A stretch of 13,476 nt of DNA from an uncultured beta proteobacterium (GTDB lineage Bacteria > Pseudomonadota > Gammaproteobacteria > Burkholderiales > Rhodocyclaceae): assembly GCA_903910495.1 (NCBI GenBank), contig CAIVZW010000113.1:1-13476 (forward strand), written 5' to 3'. Positions 1 to 11,089 of the stretch are shown here, piece after piece. The first letter of the stretch is position 1. Each line of letters starts with the position of its first letter. The notes beneath the pieces are model-generated. The model was given only the letters and a program-made list of their open reading frames with translations, made no database searches and had not been told where the DNA came from. A program made the position numbers and the translations under genes.

Positions 1-957
1 CCCTGGATCAACCGCGAACCCATGGTTCTGACTGGTGATCAGTACCTGCTGGGTGTCGAGATCCTTGACCGGGTGGTTGGCACCATGATGACCAAACTTC
101 ATCTTGATCGTCTTTGCGCCGGAAGCCAGAGCCAGTAACTGGTGACCGAGACAGATACCGTAGGTCGGCACACCAGCAGCCAGCAGTTGGCGAATGGCGG
201 TAATGGCGTAGTCGCAAGGCTCGGGGTCGCCCGGCCCATTGGACAGGAAAACGCCGTCCGGCCGGTATTCGAGCACCTCAGCCGCAGGGGTCTGTGCCGG
301 CACGACAGTCACCTTGCAGCCACGAGCAGCCAGCATGCGCAGAATATTGCGCTTGACACCATAGTCATAGGCCACAACGTGGAACTTTGCCGCAGGGGCC
401 GGCTGATAGCCTTTCAAGGACCACTCACCCTCGTTCCATGCGTAAGGCGAGTCGACACTGACCACCTTGGCCAGATCCATTCCGGCCAGACCGGGGAAAG
501 CACGTGCCTCGGCAATGGCTTTTGTCTCGTCAACCGCAACGGCCATGATGCAACCGGCCTGCGCACCTTTCTCGCGCAGGATGCGTGTCAGTTTGCGCGT
601 ATCAATTCCGGCAATGGCTACTATGCCATGCTTTTTCAAATAATCGGGCAAGTTCCCCTGCATACGCCAGTTTTCAGCGCGAATCGGCAGATCACGAATG
701 ACTAGTCCGGCCGCAAAATTGGCACGCGACTCGAAGTCCTCGTCATTACAACCGGTATTGCCGATATGCGGGTAGGTCAAGGTGACAATCTGCCGGCAAT
801 AGGAAGGATCGGTAAGAATTTCCTGATAACCGGTCATCGCCGTATTGAACACCACCTCGCCACTGGTGATGCCTTGGGAACCAATGGCGTGACCACGGAA
901 TACAGTGCCATCAGCAAGGGCGAGAAGCGCGGGCGGAAGCGAGGGTAGCAGCGACAC
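1..957 (-). CDS. carA: Carbamoyl-phosphate synthase small subunit (glutaminase), 3' end cut off by window edge
   Basis: This subunit hydrolyses glutamine and passes ammonia to CarB, giving carbamoyl phosphate for pyrimidine and arginine synthesis in the cytoplasm. The frame opens with GTG at 957, preceded by AGGAG with about 7 bases of spacing, and reads [20 protein letters not shown]. 319 codons are visible of the roughly 375-380 usual for the family. The N-terminal CPSase small-chain domain is followed by the class I glutamine amidotransferase domain. The nucleophile Cys lies in GICLGHQ at codon 269, the same number as in E. coli CarA. The SQNHGFAV stretch is near the left edge. The catalytic HPE His/Glu pair would lie beyond the window and cannot be checked. 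No frameshift is seen. carB is expected next, outside the window. The non-ATG start is supported by the Shine-Dalgarno and by family N-termini. Confidence 0.96.
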   Translation of the reverse strand, partial: MSLLPSLPPALLALADGTVFRGHAIGSQGITSGEVVFNTAMTGYQEILTDPSYCRQIVTLTYPHIGNTGCNDEDFESRANFAAGLVIRDLPIRAENWRMQGNLPDYLKKHGIVAIAGIDTRKLTRILREKGAQAGCIMAVAVDETKAIAEARAFPGLAGMDLAKVVSVDSPYAWNEGEWSLKGYQPAPAAKFHVVAYDYGVKRNILRMLAARGCKVTVVPAQTPAAEVLEYRPDGVFLSNGPGDPEPCDYAITAIRQLLAAGVPTYGICLGHQLLALASGAKTIKMKFGHHGANHPVKDLDTQQVLITSQNHGFAVDPG

Positions 958-988
958 AAAAGACTCCTGATCCGTAGCTTAGATATGC

Positions 989-1020
989 AAAAGCGGGACG
1001 GGCATGCAGCCCTCCCGCTT
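989..1020 (-). terminator. GC-rich hairpin with short T run: terminator of the dapB-kinase unit and/or attenuator-like element in the carA leader
   Basis: AAGCGGGA (991-998) pairs with TCCCGCTT (1013-1020). Inside it GGGC (1000-1003) pairs with GCCC (1009-1012) around a 5-base loop, with one bulged base at 999. The result is a 12-bp, strongly GC stem. Read on the minus strand it is followed by TTTT and then G (992-989 region), so it is a plausible but not ideal intrinsic terminator. It lies downstream of the carA promoter candidate and 31 bases before the GTG, so it would form in the carA mRNA leader as well as ending the upstream transcript. Confidence 0.6.
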
Positions 1021-1040
1021 AAACACTTGAATAGTTGCAG

Positions 1041-1069
1041 ATTATACCTGAGAGCCCCTATTACGGCAA
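1041..1069 (-). promoter_or_regulatory. Candidate sigma70 promoter of carA
   Basis: On the minus strand TTGCCG (1069-1064) is followed by a 17-base spacer and a perfect TATAAT (1046-1041). Transcription would begin near 1034, giving a leader of about 75 nt before the carA GTG at 957. The box lies just downstream of the kinase stop codon (1088-1090), so carA need not depend on read-through from dapB. Assignment is by consensus only; no ArgR or other operator was recognised. Confidence 0.65.
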
Positions 1070-1087
1070 TTCTTCAGCCCTGCAGGT

Positions 1088-3637
1088 CTAATGCGCAAGC
1101 TCGCCGCGAACAAATTGTTCCATCTCCGGCTTCAGTCGAGTCATCTCCAGAGACAGGGCGTTGGCCAGTTGTATGCAACGTTCCCAGTTAACGCCATCGC
1201 TCGCCCTGGCTGCATGCTCCAGATCAAGCGCGATTCGACGCGCCGTTTCGCCGTGGAAAATGGCCAGCAGGCTCTTGACCGTGTGTGCATCCATACAAAG
1301 TTGAGCGGCATTCCTGTCACTCAAATCGGCTTGAATCCGTGACAAATGCCCATCCCATTCATTGATCAGCATGCCGGCCATGGTCTGCAACAGATCACGA
1401 TCTCCCAGATCGCGCATTGCCGCACGCAGATCAAGCGAGGTATCAGTGATTGAGTGTGCAGACTCGGGCACTGCCGGATCCTCCGAACTGCTCTCCACAC
1501 CAAGACCCCGATCGATAGCCGCGTAAAACTCCTGCGGCTTGATCGGCTTGGATACGTAATCGTTCATTCCAGCCTGCAGACAGCGATCCCGATCCCCATC
1601 CATGGCATTGGCTGTCATGGCAATGATATAGACCTGCTTGAATTCCTGCGAGATCACCCAGCTCCGACGCATTTCACGCGAACGAATCGATTCGGCGGCT
1701 TCAATGCCGTCCATGACCGGCATCTGCATATCCATGAAAATAAGATCGAAATGGTGTTTCTCGAAGTAGTCCACCGCCTCGGCACCATTATTGGCCAAGG
1801 TGACGCGATAACCCCGTTTTGTCAGCAGGCGCTCGGCAAGTTCCTGATTTACCGGATTGTCCTCGACCAGCAATACTTCGAGTCGGTTTGTTTCATCAAC
1901 CTCAAGTCGTGCATCGAACTCGAAGGGAGCAAGCAGGTGATCCTGTTCCGCTTTCTGGCCTGATACAAGTTTCAATGCCTCAATCAGATCTTCGGGCGCA
2001 ACCGGCTTGACCAGATGGGCAGCAACGCCAAGTTCGCGCAGATGTTTCAGATTCTGACGCTGCTGCTCGGTATTGAGCAGCATGATCAGCTTCTCGGAAT
2101 GATTTCCGTCCGGCCACGATTCGGCCAGTGCCATTCCTCCTGGCGCCGGCATCTGTGCATCAACCAGCACAAAATCGTAAGGAAAGCCAAGATCATGGGA
2201 CTTCTTGAGCGCGTCAAGCGCCTCTTGGGTTTCGATAATATGCGTCGTCAGCAAACCGGTCTGAGCAAGAAAAGCCAATAATTGCGCCGCAACTGCCGGA
2301 TTGCTTTCAAGCAACAGGGCTCGCTGACTGCTGAACTGCTGATCCGGAAGAATGGCTACACTGCTTGCATCGATACCAAAGCGGCCGTTAAAGAAAAAGC
2401 AGGAACCCAGGCCTTCAGTACTCTCGAGCCAGACCCGCCCTCCCATCATCTGGGCCAGATGAGAACAGATCGTCAAACCCAGGCCGGTTCCACCAAAACG
2501 TCTTGTCGTCGAATCATCAACCTGGGAAAAGGCCTCGAAAATTGCCCCCTGCCGTGAAGCCGGAATACCAATCCCGGTATCCCGGACCGCAAAGCGGAGA
2601 GACACGGAAGAAGACGAGCGTTCCTCAAGCGAAACCTCAACCGAGATATCACCCCGATCGGTAAACTTGACCGCGTTTCCGACCAGGTTGGAGATCACCT
2701 GACGCAGGCGTGTCGGATCCCCCAGTACACGGGAAGGCACATCTGGCGCCAGCGAAACGATAACTTCCAGTTCTTTCTTATGCGCCGCCACCGCCTGGGT
2801 ACGAACCGCTTCAAAAACCAGACTGGATAGTGAAAAAGGAATCTCTTCGAAGTGCAACTTACCGGCTTCGATCTTCGAAAAATCGAGGATATCGTTAACA
2901 ATGGCCAGGAGTGATTCGGCGGATGACTTGACCGTCCTCAGATAGTGTCGCTGCTCGGCATCGAGTTGGGTATCGAGCGCCAGTTCGGTCATGCCGATAA
3001 TCCCGTTCATCGGCGTCCGTATCTCGTGACTCATATTGGCCATGAAATAGCTGCGCGCCCGATTGGCCGCCTCGGCCGATTCCTTGGCCGACAGCGCTTC
3101 CGCTTCAGACGATCTGAAACGGGTAATATCTCGCTGTAACAGCAAGAGTCGCACGGGTTCTCCGCCAGCATCACGGGCGACAACCAGACCCTTGAGGAAC
3201 AGCCACTTCCAGTGCCCGGCCTTGGTTTTCAGTCGGCATTCAGACTGGAAAGAACGGGATTGCCCCTGCACGTGACTGGCAATTGCCGTGTCAAAGGCCA
3301 GCAGATCTTCCGGCTGTACCAGGCGTCGCCAACCGGCGATGCTGTCATCCAGTTCGCCTTCGGCGAAGCCAAGCAGTGCTTTCCACTGTTTCCCCGAATC
3401 GATGCAGCCGCTTTTGAGGTTCCAGTTCGAAAAAGCATCCTCAGAGAGATCCGACTGGACCTGATGCACGCCGACAAGCTGGGCGATCACTCCATCCGTA
3501 ACTTCCAGCACTTTCGCCATTCCGTGCGCCAGATCCGGATGATCCTTTGCCGCAGCCATCAGCAACTGCTTGCATACTGTTTCACCGTCTCCGCCAAATA
3601 TCTCACGGAGTTTTCCGGCCAGCAGTGGGGATTTCAT
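1088..3637 (-). CDS. Soluble hybrid sensor histidine kinase (PAS-HisKA-HATPase-REC-REC-HPt)
   Basis: An 849-residue multi-step phosphorelay kinase of the BarA/ArcB tripartite type, but with no membrane segment or signal peptide, so probably cytoplasmic. In order: an N-terminal region of unknown fold (1-65), a PAS domain (about 68-172, ending in the typical [10 protein letters not shown]), a short coil, and a HisKA dimerisation domain with the phospho-acceptor His204 in [11 protein letters not shown]. The HATPase follows with the N box ([10 protein letters not shown], 317-326), DTGIGIP, the F box and GGTGLGL. The first receiver (about 438-555) has Asp493 and Lys544, but its acidic pair reads ES rather than ED/DD. 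The second receiver (about 587-710) is complete, with EDN, Asp636 and Lys697. An HPt domain carries His785 in AHTVKS. The start is the first Met after dapB and has only a weak Shine-Dalgarno; dapB ends 35 bp upstream. The signal and the partner regulator are unknown. Confidence 0.93.
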   Translation of the reverse strand: MKSPLLAGKLREIFGGDGETVCKQLLMAAAKDHPDLAHGMAKVLEVTDGVIAQLVGVHQVQSDLSEDAFSNWNLKSGCIDSGKQWKALLGFAEGELDDSIAGWRRLVQPEDLLAFDTAIASHVQGQSRSFQSECRLKTKAGHWKWLFLKGLVVARDAGGEPVRLLLLQRDITRFRSSEAEALSAKESAEAANRARSYFMANMSHEIRTPMNGIIGMTELALDTQLDAEQRHYLRTVKSSAESLLAIVNDILDFSKIEAGKLHFEEIPFSLSSLVFEAVRTQAVAAHKKELEVIVSLAPDVPSRVLGDPTRLRQVISNLVGNAVKFTDRGDISVEVSLEERSSSSVSLRFAVRDTGIGIPASRQGAIFEAFSQVDDSTTRRFGGTGLGLTICSHLAQMMGGRVWLESTEGLGSCFFFNGRFGIDASSVAILPDQQFSSQRALLLESNPAVAAQLLAFLAQTGLLTTHIIETQEALDALKKSHDLGFPYDFVLVDAQMPAPGGMALAESWPDGNHSEKLIMLLNTEQQRQNLKHLRELGVAAHLVKPVAPEDLIEALKLVSGQKAEQDHLLAPFEFDARLEVDETNRLEVLLVEDNPVNQELAERLLTKRGYRVTLANNGAEAVDYFEKHHFDLIFMDMQMPVMDGIEAAESIRSREMRRSWVISQEFKQVYIIAMTANAMDGDRDRCLQAGMNDYVSKPIKPQEFYAAIDRGLGVESSSEDPAVPESAHSITDTSLDLRAAMRDLGDRDLLQTMAGMLINEWDGHLSRIQADLSDRNAAQLCMDAHTVKSLLAIFHGETARRIALDLEHAARASDGVNWERCIQLANALSLEMTRLKPEMEQFVRGELAH

Positions 3638-3672
3638 TCTTGACGCCCGGATTGTTGTTTGATCAGGAGTTC

Positions 3673-4957
<1,285 letters not shown>

Positions 4958-5085
4958 GCTTGGAAAATTTCTTGGTAAATAGTCGGAACTACGTTTTGAA
5001 ATGAAACCAGAGGGCTTAAAGCACTATCATGCGGTATATCATAACCGAAAATAATGACTTCTTTCTGCGTCAATATTGACAAGCT
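4958..5085. other. AT-rich intergenic region between bamE and the fur relic
   Basis: This 128-bp stretch is noticeably more AT-rich than the flanking genes and should hold the bamE promoter. TATGAT- and TTGACG-like hexamers occur on the minus strand but not at a convincing spacing. No good 19-bp Fur box and no small gene were found. An open minus-strand frame here (4954-5163) resembles nothing recognised and overlaps the fur relic, so it was not called. Confidence 0.4.
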
Positions 5086-5414
5086 TTGAGCAAAGCCACC
5101 GACTTGAAGAGCATGGGGCCAAAAGCCACGCACCTTCGCCTGTAGGAACTCGATTTTTGACAATGCCGTGGTACGCCAGCCCGAACCCCATCATTTCGAG
5201 TCAAACGAGGCCGTTTTCGAGATCAAAACCGGACACATCTGCTGTATATCGATTTTGGACGTGTTGAAGTGTGCTGCGACAAGGGAATCGAGCAGCGACA
5301 GAAAGGATCGCCAAGGGACCGGGTTTTGTCGTTCAGGAACAAACGCTCCACTTCTCCGCAGAAAGCTCCAAGGATGAACGCCCGCATCGCGGCAACCCTG
5401 AAATGCCCGACTGA
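5086..5414 (+). pseudogene. fur: Decayed ferric uptake regulator gene (fur relic)
   Basis: Fur is the iron-sensing repressor of iron-uptake genes. Four adjoining pieces align in order with Fur. Frame A, 5086-5157, reads (TTG)SKATDLKSMGPKAT, then HLRL, a TAG stop at 5143-5145, and ELDF, matching the Fur N-terminus (compare E. coli GLKVTLPRLKILEVL). Frame B, 5189-5236, reads HHFESNEAVFEIKTGH. Frame A returns at 5236-5306 with HLLYIDFGRVEVCCDKGIEQ then RQK. Frame C, 5307-5414, reads IAKGPGFVVQEQTLHFSAES and ends at TGA 5412-5414. Between the first two pieces about 100 bp is missing relative to E. coli Fur, which removes the DNA-recognition helix. Both cysteines of the zinc CxxC (ICLDCG in E. coli) are lost (LYIDFG), and most of the HHHDH metal-binding cluster is gone. 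It is divergent from bamE, the usual fur position. Multiple independent lesions make sequencing error unlikely. Confidence 0.88.
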
Positions 5415-6020
5415 TCAGGCAAAGGAATCCAGAAGCGCGCCCATCTGGGCGCTTCCACCGCCGCTTTGCTCGACACTCCGATACAAGCGGGTATTGCCCT
5501 GATCGGCATTTGCCGATTCTTCCCGCTGCTGCACGGCAACCGCTATCCGTGCCTCACCTTCCATACGGCTGGCCTGGGCTGCGACACTCTGATCCTGAGA
5601 GGAAGGGTCGACGGGGGCCAGGGCCGTGGCGCGAATATGCTGGGCCTTGGGAATGGTGTCTTCCGGCGTCCGGCCGGGAGACGTATCTATCGAAACTTCG
5701 CCGCCAACGGCATAGCGTTGATTGTCAGGCCCGATTTGATAGCTGTAGGACGGACCACCGCGCACCAGATCAGCGCCAACGGCAAGATGAGCCTGTTCAT
5801 GCGCACGGACTTTGCGGTCGATCTGCTTGAGTTCCTGAACCTGCTGCTGCTCATCAGCCGTCAATTCAGTGACCTGACCAGAATCAGAAGCTGAAGAAAG
5901 AACAGCGCGACCTGTTCGGGAACCCGAATCCACCTGCTTCAGACCCTGCTGGCTGATGCGGGAGAGGTTTTCAAAACCGGAACCCGTCTGGATCGTAGTG
6001 CTTGCTGTACTCTGAATCAT
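5415..6020 (-). CDS. SprA-related protein, putative metalloprotease (HEQAH motif)
   Basis: The 201-residue product resembles the SprA-related family of proteobacteria (Pfam SprA-related; sometimes labelled catalase- or metalloprotease-related), whose function is not established. The N-terminal 50 residues are Ser/Thr/Gln-rich and look disordered, and there is no signal peptide. A basic/acidic helix leads to RKVRAHEQAHLAVGADL, with an HExxH-like HEQAH at 74-78. The family block follows: GGPSYSYQIGPDNQRYAVGG, then EVSIDTSPGRTPEDT, then ALAPVDPSSQD (about 88-143). The C-terminus is low-complexity. Proteolysis is inferred only from the HEQAH motif. The stop codon directly abuts the end of the convergent fur relic. 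recN ends 83 bp upstream on the same strand. Confidence 0.85.
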   Translation of the reverse strand: MIQSTASTTIQTGSGFENLSRISQQGLKQVDSGSRTGRAVLSSASDSGQVTELTADEQQQVQELKQIDRKVRAHEQAHLAVGADLVRGGPSYSYQIGPDNQRYAVGGEVSIDTSPGRTPEDTIPKAQHIRATALAPVDPSSQDQSVAAQASRMEGEARIAVAVQQREESANADQGNTRLYRSVEQSGGGSAQMGALLDSFA

Positions 6021-6065
6021 TGCAGAAATGACCTTGAAGGCAGCGGACCATACGCTTCAGGTTAG

Positions 6066-6071
6066 ACTATA
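6066..6071 (-). promoter_or_regulatory. Possible -10 box for the SprA-related gene
   Basis: TATAGT on the minus strand lies 45 bases before the ATG at 6020, with a 17-base spacer to TTAGTT, a poor -35 match. No terminator hairpin was seen after recN, so read-through from recN is equally possible. Confidence 0.3.
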
Positions 6072-6103
6072 AGCCGGTGATTTTCCAGAACTAAAAGCCC
6101 GAA

Positions 6104-7759
6104 TCAGGTGATGCTCAGCATCTCTTTTGCATGCTGCCGGGTAATCGCCGTAATCTCGACGCCACCGAGCATTCGGGCAATTTCTTCAACCCGCGCATCG
6201 TCGTCAAGCGACTTGACACGGCTACGAATCTGTCCATCCTCGGCACTCTTGATCACCTGCCATTGCCAGTTGGCGCGTGCGGCGACCTGGGGTAAATGGG
6301 TCACGCACAGGACTTGCCGTTCGGCACCCAATTCTCGCATCAGGCGGCCAACAACCTCGGCCACTCCGCCGCCAATGCCGACATCAACTTCGTCGAAAAT
6401 CAGCGTCGGCACGCTCGCGGCCTGACTCGTCACCACCTGAACGGCCAGACTGATACGCGACAGCTCGCCACCGGAAGCAACCTTCGCCAATGAACGCGAT
6501 TCGCTCCCCGACAAACCGGAAATACGGAACTCGATCTGCTCCATGCCGTACGCACTACCGGCCTCAACGGGCACCAGCCCGATCTCGAAGCGGCCGCCAC
6601 CCAGCGCCAGTTGCTGCATCACCTGACTGACCTCGACGCCAAGCGCAGCAGCAGCCTTGGCGCGGCTCTTTGAAAGTTTCCTGGCCACTTCATCGTACTG
6701 TTTGTGCGCTGTCGCAACACGCATCTCCAGCGCGGCAATATCGGCAGTCTCGCCAAGAACAAGCAACCGTTCTTTCCAGCGGGCAAGCAGAACCGGCAAC
6801 ATTTCCGGAGTTGAGCGAAATTTGCGCGCACAGCCGAGCACGGCCTCGATCCGGTGCTCGACCTCGCCCAGTCGCTGCGGGTCGAGTTCAACCCGATCCG
6901 CGTAACGGCGCAGCGCCGAAACCGCTTCGGCAAGTTCCGCCTGCGCCGATTGCAGTAAGGTAGCAACCTCGGCCAGGGCAGGATCGTAGCCGGCCAGGCT
7001 ATCGAGACGGCTGGCCACGGTATCGATCTGCAGTTCACAGGCCGCATCGCCTTCTGCCAGAAGTGCCAGCGAAAACTGGGCGCCTTCGACCAGACTGGCG
7101 GCATGCGCCAGGCGCTTGTGCTCAATATTCAGGGTTTCCCATTCATCCAGCGAGAAGCCGAGAGTCTCCAGTTCCCTGACCTGCCACTCAAGCTGCTCGC
7201 GTTCCTGGGCCAGTTCCACTGCACCGACGGCTGCCGCATCGAGCAGCGCTTTGGCTTCCCGCCACTGACGCCAGGCGGAGGAAACTTCGTCCAGTTGGGG
7301 ATTGAGCCGGGCGTGGGAATCGAGCAGGGCCCGCTGCGCGTCGCCGCGCAGCAAGGACTGATGGGCGTGCTGCCCGTGAATATCGACCAGCGACTCGGCC
7401 ACTTCCCGCAATTGCTGAAGCGTAACCGGCGAACCGTTGAGATAAGCGCGGGAACGGCCAGTGCCATCGAGTACCCGGCGCAGCAGCAAGCCTTCACCGG
7501 TATCGAGATCTTGTTCACTCAACCAGCGGGTAGCTGCCGGCAAGTCCTGAAGATCGAACTCGGCACTGACTTCGGCCCGTTCGCTACCGCTCCGGATCAG
7601 GCCGGTGTCGGCACGTTCGCCAAGGGCGAAAGCCAGCGCATCGACGAGAATCGATTTACCGGCGCCAGTCTCACCAGTCAGGGTACCGAAGCCCGTCCCG
7701 AACTCAAGTTCCAGACGATCAACCAGCACAAAATCCCGGATTGTCAGACGACGCAGCAT
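6104..7759 (-). CDS. recN: DNA repair protein RecN
   Basis: RecN is an SMC-like ATPase that acts on broken DNA during recombinational repair of double-strand breaks. The protein has 551 residues, the usual length. The Walker A GETGAGKS is at 29-36. A central coiled-coil region rich in Leu, Glu and Ala (about 150-370) is followed by the ABC signature KVASGGELSRI and the Walker B TLIFDEVDVGIGG, then the VLCVTHLPQVA switch His. The ATG at 7759 begins the family's typical MLRRLTIRDFVL. Its Shine-Dalgarno (AAAGG) is 14 bases away and suboptimal. nadK ends 26 bp upstream, so the two are probably co-transcribed. No LexA-type CTGT-N8-ACAG box was seen in the gap. Confidence 0.97.
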   Translation of the reverse strand: MLRRLTIRDFVLVDRLELEFGTGFGTLTGETGAGKSILVDALAFALGERADTGLIRSGSERAEVSAEFDLQDLPAATRWLSEQDLDTGEGLLLRRVLDGTGRSRAYLNGSPVTLQQLREVAESLVDIHGQHAHQSLLRGDAQRALLDSHARLNPQLDEVSSAWRQWREAKALLDAAAVGAVELAQEREQLEWQVRELETLGFSLDEWETLNIEHKRLAHAASLVEGAQFSLALLAEGDAACELQIDTVASRLDSLAGYDPALAEVATLLQSAQAELAEAVSALRRYADRVELDPQRLGEVEHRIEAVLGCARKFRSTPEMLPVLLARWKERLLVLGETADIAALEMRVATAHKQYDEVARKLSKSRAKAAAALGVEVSQVMQQLALGGGRFEIGLVPVEAGSAYGMEQIEFRISGLSGSESRSLAKVASGGELSRISLAVQVVTSQAASVPTLIFDEVDVGIGGGVAEVVGRLMRELGAERQVLCVTHLPQVAARANWQWQVIKSAEDGQIRSRVKSLDDDARVEEIARMLGGVEITAITRQHAKEMLSIT

Positions 7760-7785
7760 GGGCAGGAAGCAACCTTTTGAATAGC

Positions 7786-8712
7786 CTAGTGGATTTTGGG
7801 CTGCTCACTCCAGTGCAGCTTCTGACGCAACATGGCGAAATAGCTGTAACCGGGCGGATGAAGAAAACAAATCGTAAATTCCGAACGACTGATACGCACC
7901 GAGTCTTCCGGCCTCAGGTCAAAAGTGACCTGGCCGTCAAAGTGCACGCGCGAATCCGTAGCGCGGACGACGCGGATTTCAATTTCGTTGCGATCACCCA
8001 CCAGAATTGGCCGATTGGTCAGCGAGTGGGGACAAAGCGGCACCAGCGCAATCCCGGAAACATGCGGATGCAGAATGGGACCGTTGGCCGACAGCGAGTA
8101 AGCCGTCGAGCCGGTCGGCGTTGAAGCAATCAGGCCGTCCGAACGCAGGTTGTAAATAAATTCGCCATCAATGAACAGTTCAAACTCGATGAGACGGCCA
8201 ATCGCCCCTTTGTCGACAACGACTTCATTAAGCGCAAGACTGGAAGCAATGCTTTGTCCGCCACGCAAGACCTCGGCTTCGAGCAACATGCGGCGTTCCG
8301 GCGTAAACCTGCCGCCGAGCAGATCATCAATGCAGGTCAGCATGTCGCTGCGTGCAATATCCGTCATGAATCCGAGGCGTCCCTGATTTACACCGACCAG
8401 AGGGACTTCATAGCGTGCCAGCTGGCGCGCAGCATTGAGCATGGTTCCATCGCCGCCAAGAACGATAGCCAGATCAGCCTGCCCGCCAATGGCCGAAAAA
8501 TTGCAAGTTTCCCAGTTGCGCAGATCTACCGGCGCTTCGGATAGGCTCGCCGTAACTTCTTCGATAATCACCGTAATTCCACGCGCGTTGAGGTTCTTTG
8601 CCAGCAGACACAAGGACTCGGCAATCTCGCGACTATGGTACTTTCCGATCAGCGCAATGGTTTTGGGCGGGAACAGCGCAAAATCCGGGGAAGAAGCGGC
8701 ATCAGCATTCAT
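7786..8712 (-). CDS. nadK: NAD kinase
   Basis: NadK phosphorylates NAD to NADP in the cytoplasm using ATP. The 308-residue product contains [11 protein letters not shown], the catalytic GGDGT at 86-90 (Asp87), GRLGFMTDI, the LNEVVV substrate loop at 161-166 and [16 protein letters not shown] at 197-212. The ATG at 8712 is taken as the start because the enzyme core begins about 16 residues later. An upstream in-frame ATG at 8796 would add 28 residues with no family resemblance, and a TATATT box (8785-8780) lies between the two. No clear Shine-Dalgarno supports either. recN follows 26 bp downstream; hrcA is divergent. Confidence 0.95.
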   Translation of the reverse strand: MNADAASSPDFALFPPKTIALIGKYHSREIAESLCLLAKNLNARGITVIIEEVTASLSEAPVDLRNWETCNFSAIGGQADLAIVLGGDGTMLNAARQLARYEVPLVGVNQGRLGFMTDIARSDMLTCIDDLLGGRFTPERRMLLEAEVLRGGQSIASSLALNEVVVDKGAIGRLIEFELFIDGEFIYNLRSDGLIASTPTGSTAYSLSANGPILHPHVSGIALVPLCPHSLTNRPILVGDRNEIEIRVVRATDSRVHFDGQVTFDLRPEDSVRISRSEFTICFLHPPGYSYFAMLRQKLHWSEQPKIH

Positions 8713-8899
8713 GAGTCGAATTAAACCACAAATCGGATCGTTTTCGCCGCTGCCAAGCGAATACCGGGCGCCAAGCCGTAATATAGAAGACCACATTCAG
8801 GCAAAGTCGGATATCTTAGAACAACCAGTTTTTTCCTTATTCTTCATATTCTCCGCGTTCTTCGTGGTTAAACGTTCTTTCTTTTTGTAGAATTGCCCC
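8713..8899. promoter_or_regulatory. Divergent nadK/hrcA promoter region
   Basis: This 187-bp gap separates two outward-facing genes. On the plus strand TAGAAT (8888-8893) precedes the hrcA ATG by 6 bases; the hexamer 17 bases upstream, TGGTTA, is a weak -35. On the minus strand TATATT (8785-8780) is a possible nadK -10, without a good -35. The part next to hrcA (8816-8895) is T-rich. No CIRCE inverted repeat and no convincing sigma32 promoter were found. Confidence 0.45.
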
Positions 8900-9927
<1,028 letters not shown>

Positions 9928-9928
<1 letters not shown>

Positions 9929-11031
9929 TGCCAGGCTATCTGCCCGAACCAGACTTCCATCACGGCACGGCGGGAAAGACCGCCGTCCTGCTGATAAACC
10001 TGGGCACACCGGATGCGCCGAGCGCTCCAGCGGTGCGGCGCTATCTCAAGGAATTTCTCTCCGACCCGCGGGTTGTCGAGATTCCGCAGGCGATCTGGTG
10101 GCTGATTCTGAACGGCATCATCCTCAATGTGCGGCCAAAAAAATCGGCGGCAAAATATGCCCTGGTGTGGACAGCGGAGGGTTCGCCTCTGAGAGTGCAC
10201 AGCGAACGCCAAGCCAAACTATTGCGCGGCTTTCTCGGCGAAGCCGGACATCATGTGGTGGTCGATTTCGCCATGCGTTACGGCCAGCCCTCGATTCCGG
10301 CAACCCTCTCGCGCCTGAAGGCTGAAGGCTGCACGCGCATCCTGCTGCTGCCGCTCTACCCGCAATACTCGGCCAGCACGACTGCAACGGCGTTCGACGC
10401 CGCCTATGCCTGGGCTCGTTCCATCCGCAACCAGCCGGAAATCCGGACGATCCGGAGTTTTGCCGGGCACCCGGGCTACATCGAGGCACTGGCGGGCAGT
10501 GTGCGCGAGCACTGGACGACCTGCGGCCACCCGCCCTCGTCCTACCGGCTACTCATGAGCTTTCATGGCGTCCCTCGTTATACCCTCGACAAAGGCGATC
10601 CCTACCACTGCGAGTGCCATATAACCGGCCGGCTGCTGGCCGAAGCCTTGAATCTTGACGCTGATCAGTATCAGATCTGCTTTCAGTCCCGCTTCGGCCG
10701 TGCGCAATGGCTGCAACCCTACACTGCACCGACGCTGGCGGCACTTGGCAAGCAAGGCGTACAGCGTATTGATGTCATCTGCCCCGGTTTTCCCGCCGAC
10801 TGCCTTGAAACACTTGAAGAAATTGCCATGGAAGGCAAGGCTGAGTTCATCCAGGCGGGCGGCAGGGAGTACCACTACATTCCCTGCCTGAACGAGCGCG
10901 ATGACTGGATTCACGCACTGGCCAACCTGGCCGCCACCCATCTTCAAGGCTGGCCAACCCTAATCATCCCTGACCCGGCCGCGCTCGAAACCTCTGCCTT
11001 GCGTGCCAGGGCACTGGGCGCCAAGGCCTGA
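9928..11031 (+). CDS. hemH: Ferrochelatase
   Basis: HemH inserts ferrous iron into protoporphyrin IX, the last step of protohaem synthesis. The 367-residue product opens with a short leader, then [13 protein letters not shown] at 19-31. [12 protein letters not shown] is at 140-151, the metal-site His213 lies in SFHGVP, and [14 protein letters not shown] (285-298) carries the conserved catalytic Glu294. The ATG at 9928 overlaps the hrcA stop; a longer upstream frame (from 9769) lies inside hrcA and lacks family resemblance. In related betaproteobacteria hemH commonly lies between hrcA and grpE, but no grpE follows here. Confidence 0.97.
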
Positions 11032-11061
11032 AGCCGTTCAAACAAATCCCCGCACAATTTC

Positions 11062-11089
11062 TCAAGTCATGGCCTTCCGCAGCCGTTAA
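11062..11089 (+). promoter_or_regulatory. Sigma28 (FliA)-like promoter candidate upstream of the calcium-loop protein gene
   Basis: TCAA (11062-11065), a 16-base spacer and GCCGTTAA (11082-11089) resemble the flagellar sigma28 consensus TAAA-N15-GCCGATAA. The -10 part matches 7 of 8 and the -35 core 3 of 4, with the spacer one base long. The ATG lies about 40 bases downstream. Found by eye in a 97-bp gap. Confidence 0.35.

Noticed and set aside
5020..5062. Possible Fur box or palindrome around CGGT-N8-ACCG
   Set aside because: Only four bases match on each arm and the 19-bp Fur consensus does not fit.
5432..5455. GC-rich inverted repeat near the 3' end of the SprA-related gene
   Set aside because: It is inside the coding sequence and has no T run on either strand, so there is no terminator evidence.
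7760..7785. LexA box before recN
   Set aside because: No CTGT-N8-ACAG in the gap; recN probably follows nadK transcription.
8713..8899. CIRCE element or sigma32 promoter before hrcA
   Set aside because: No TTAGCACTC-N9-GAGTGCTAA-like repeat is present. The CCCCAT next to the ATG includes the start codon and has no matching -35.
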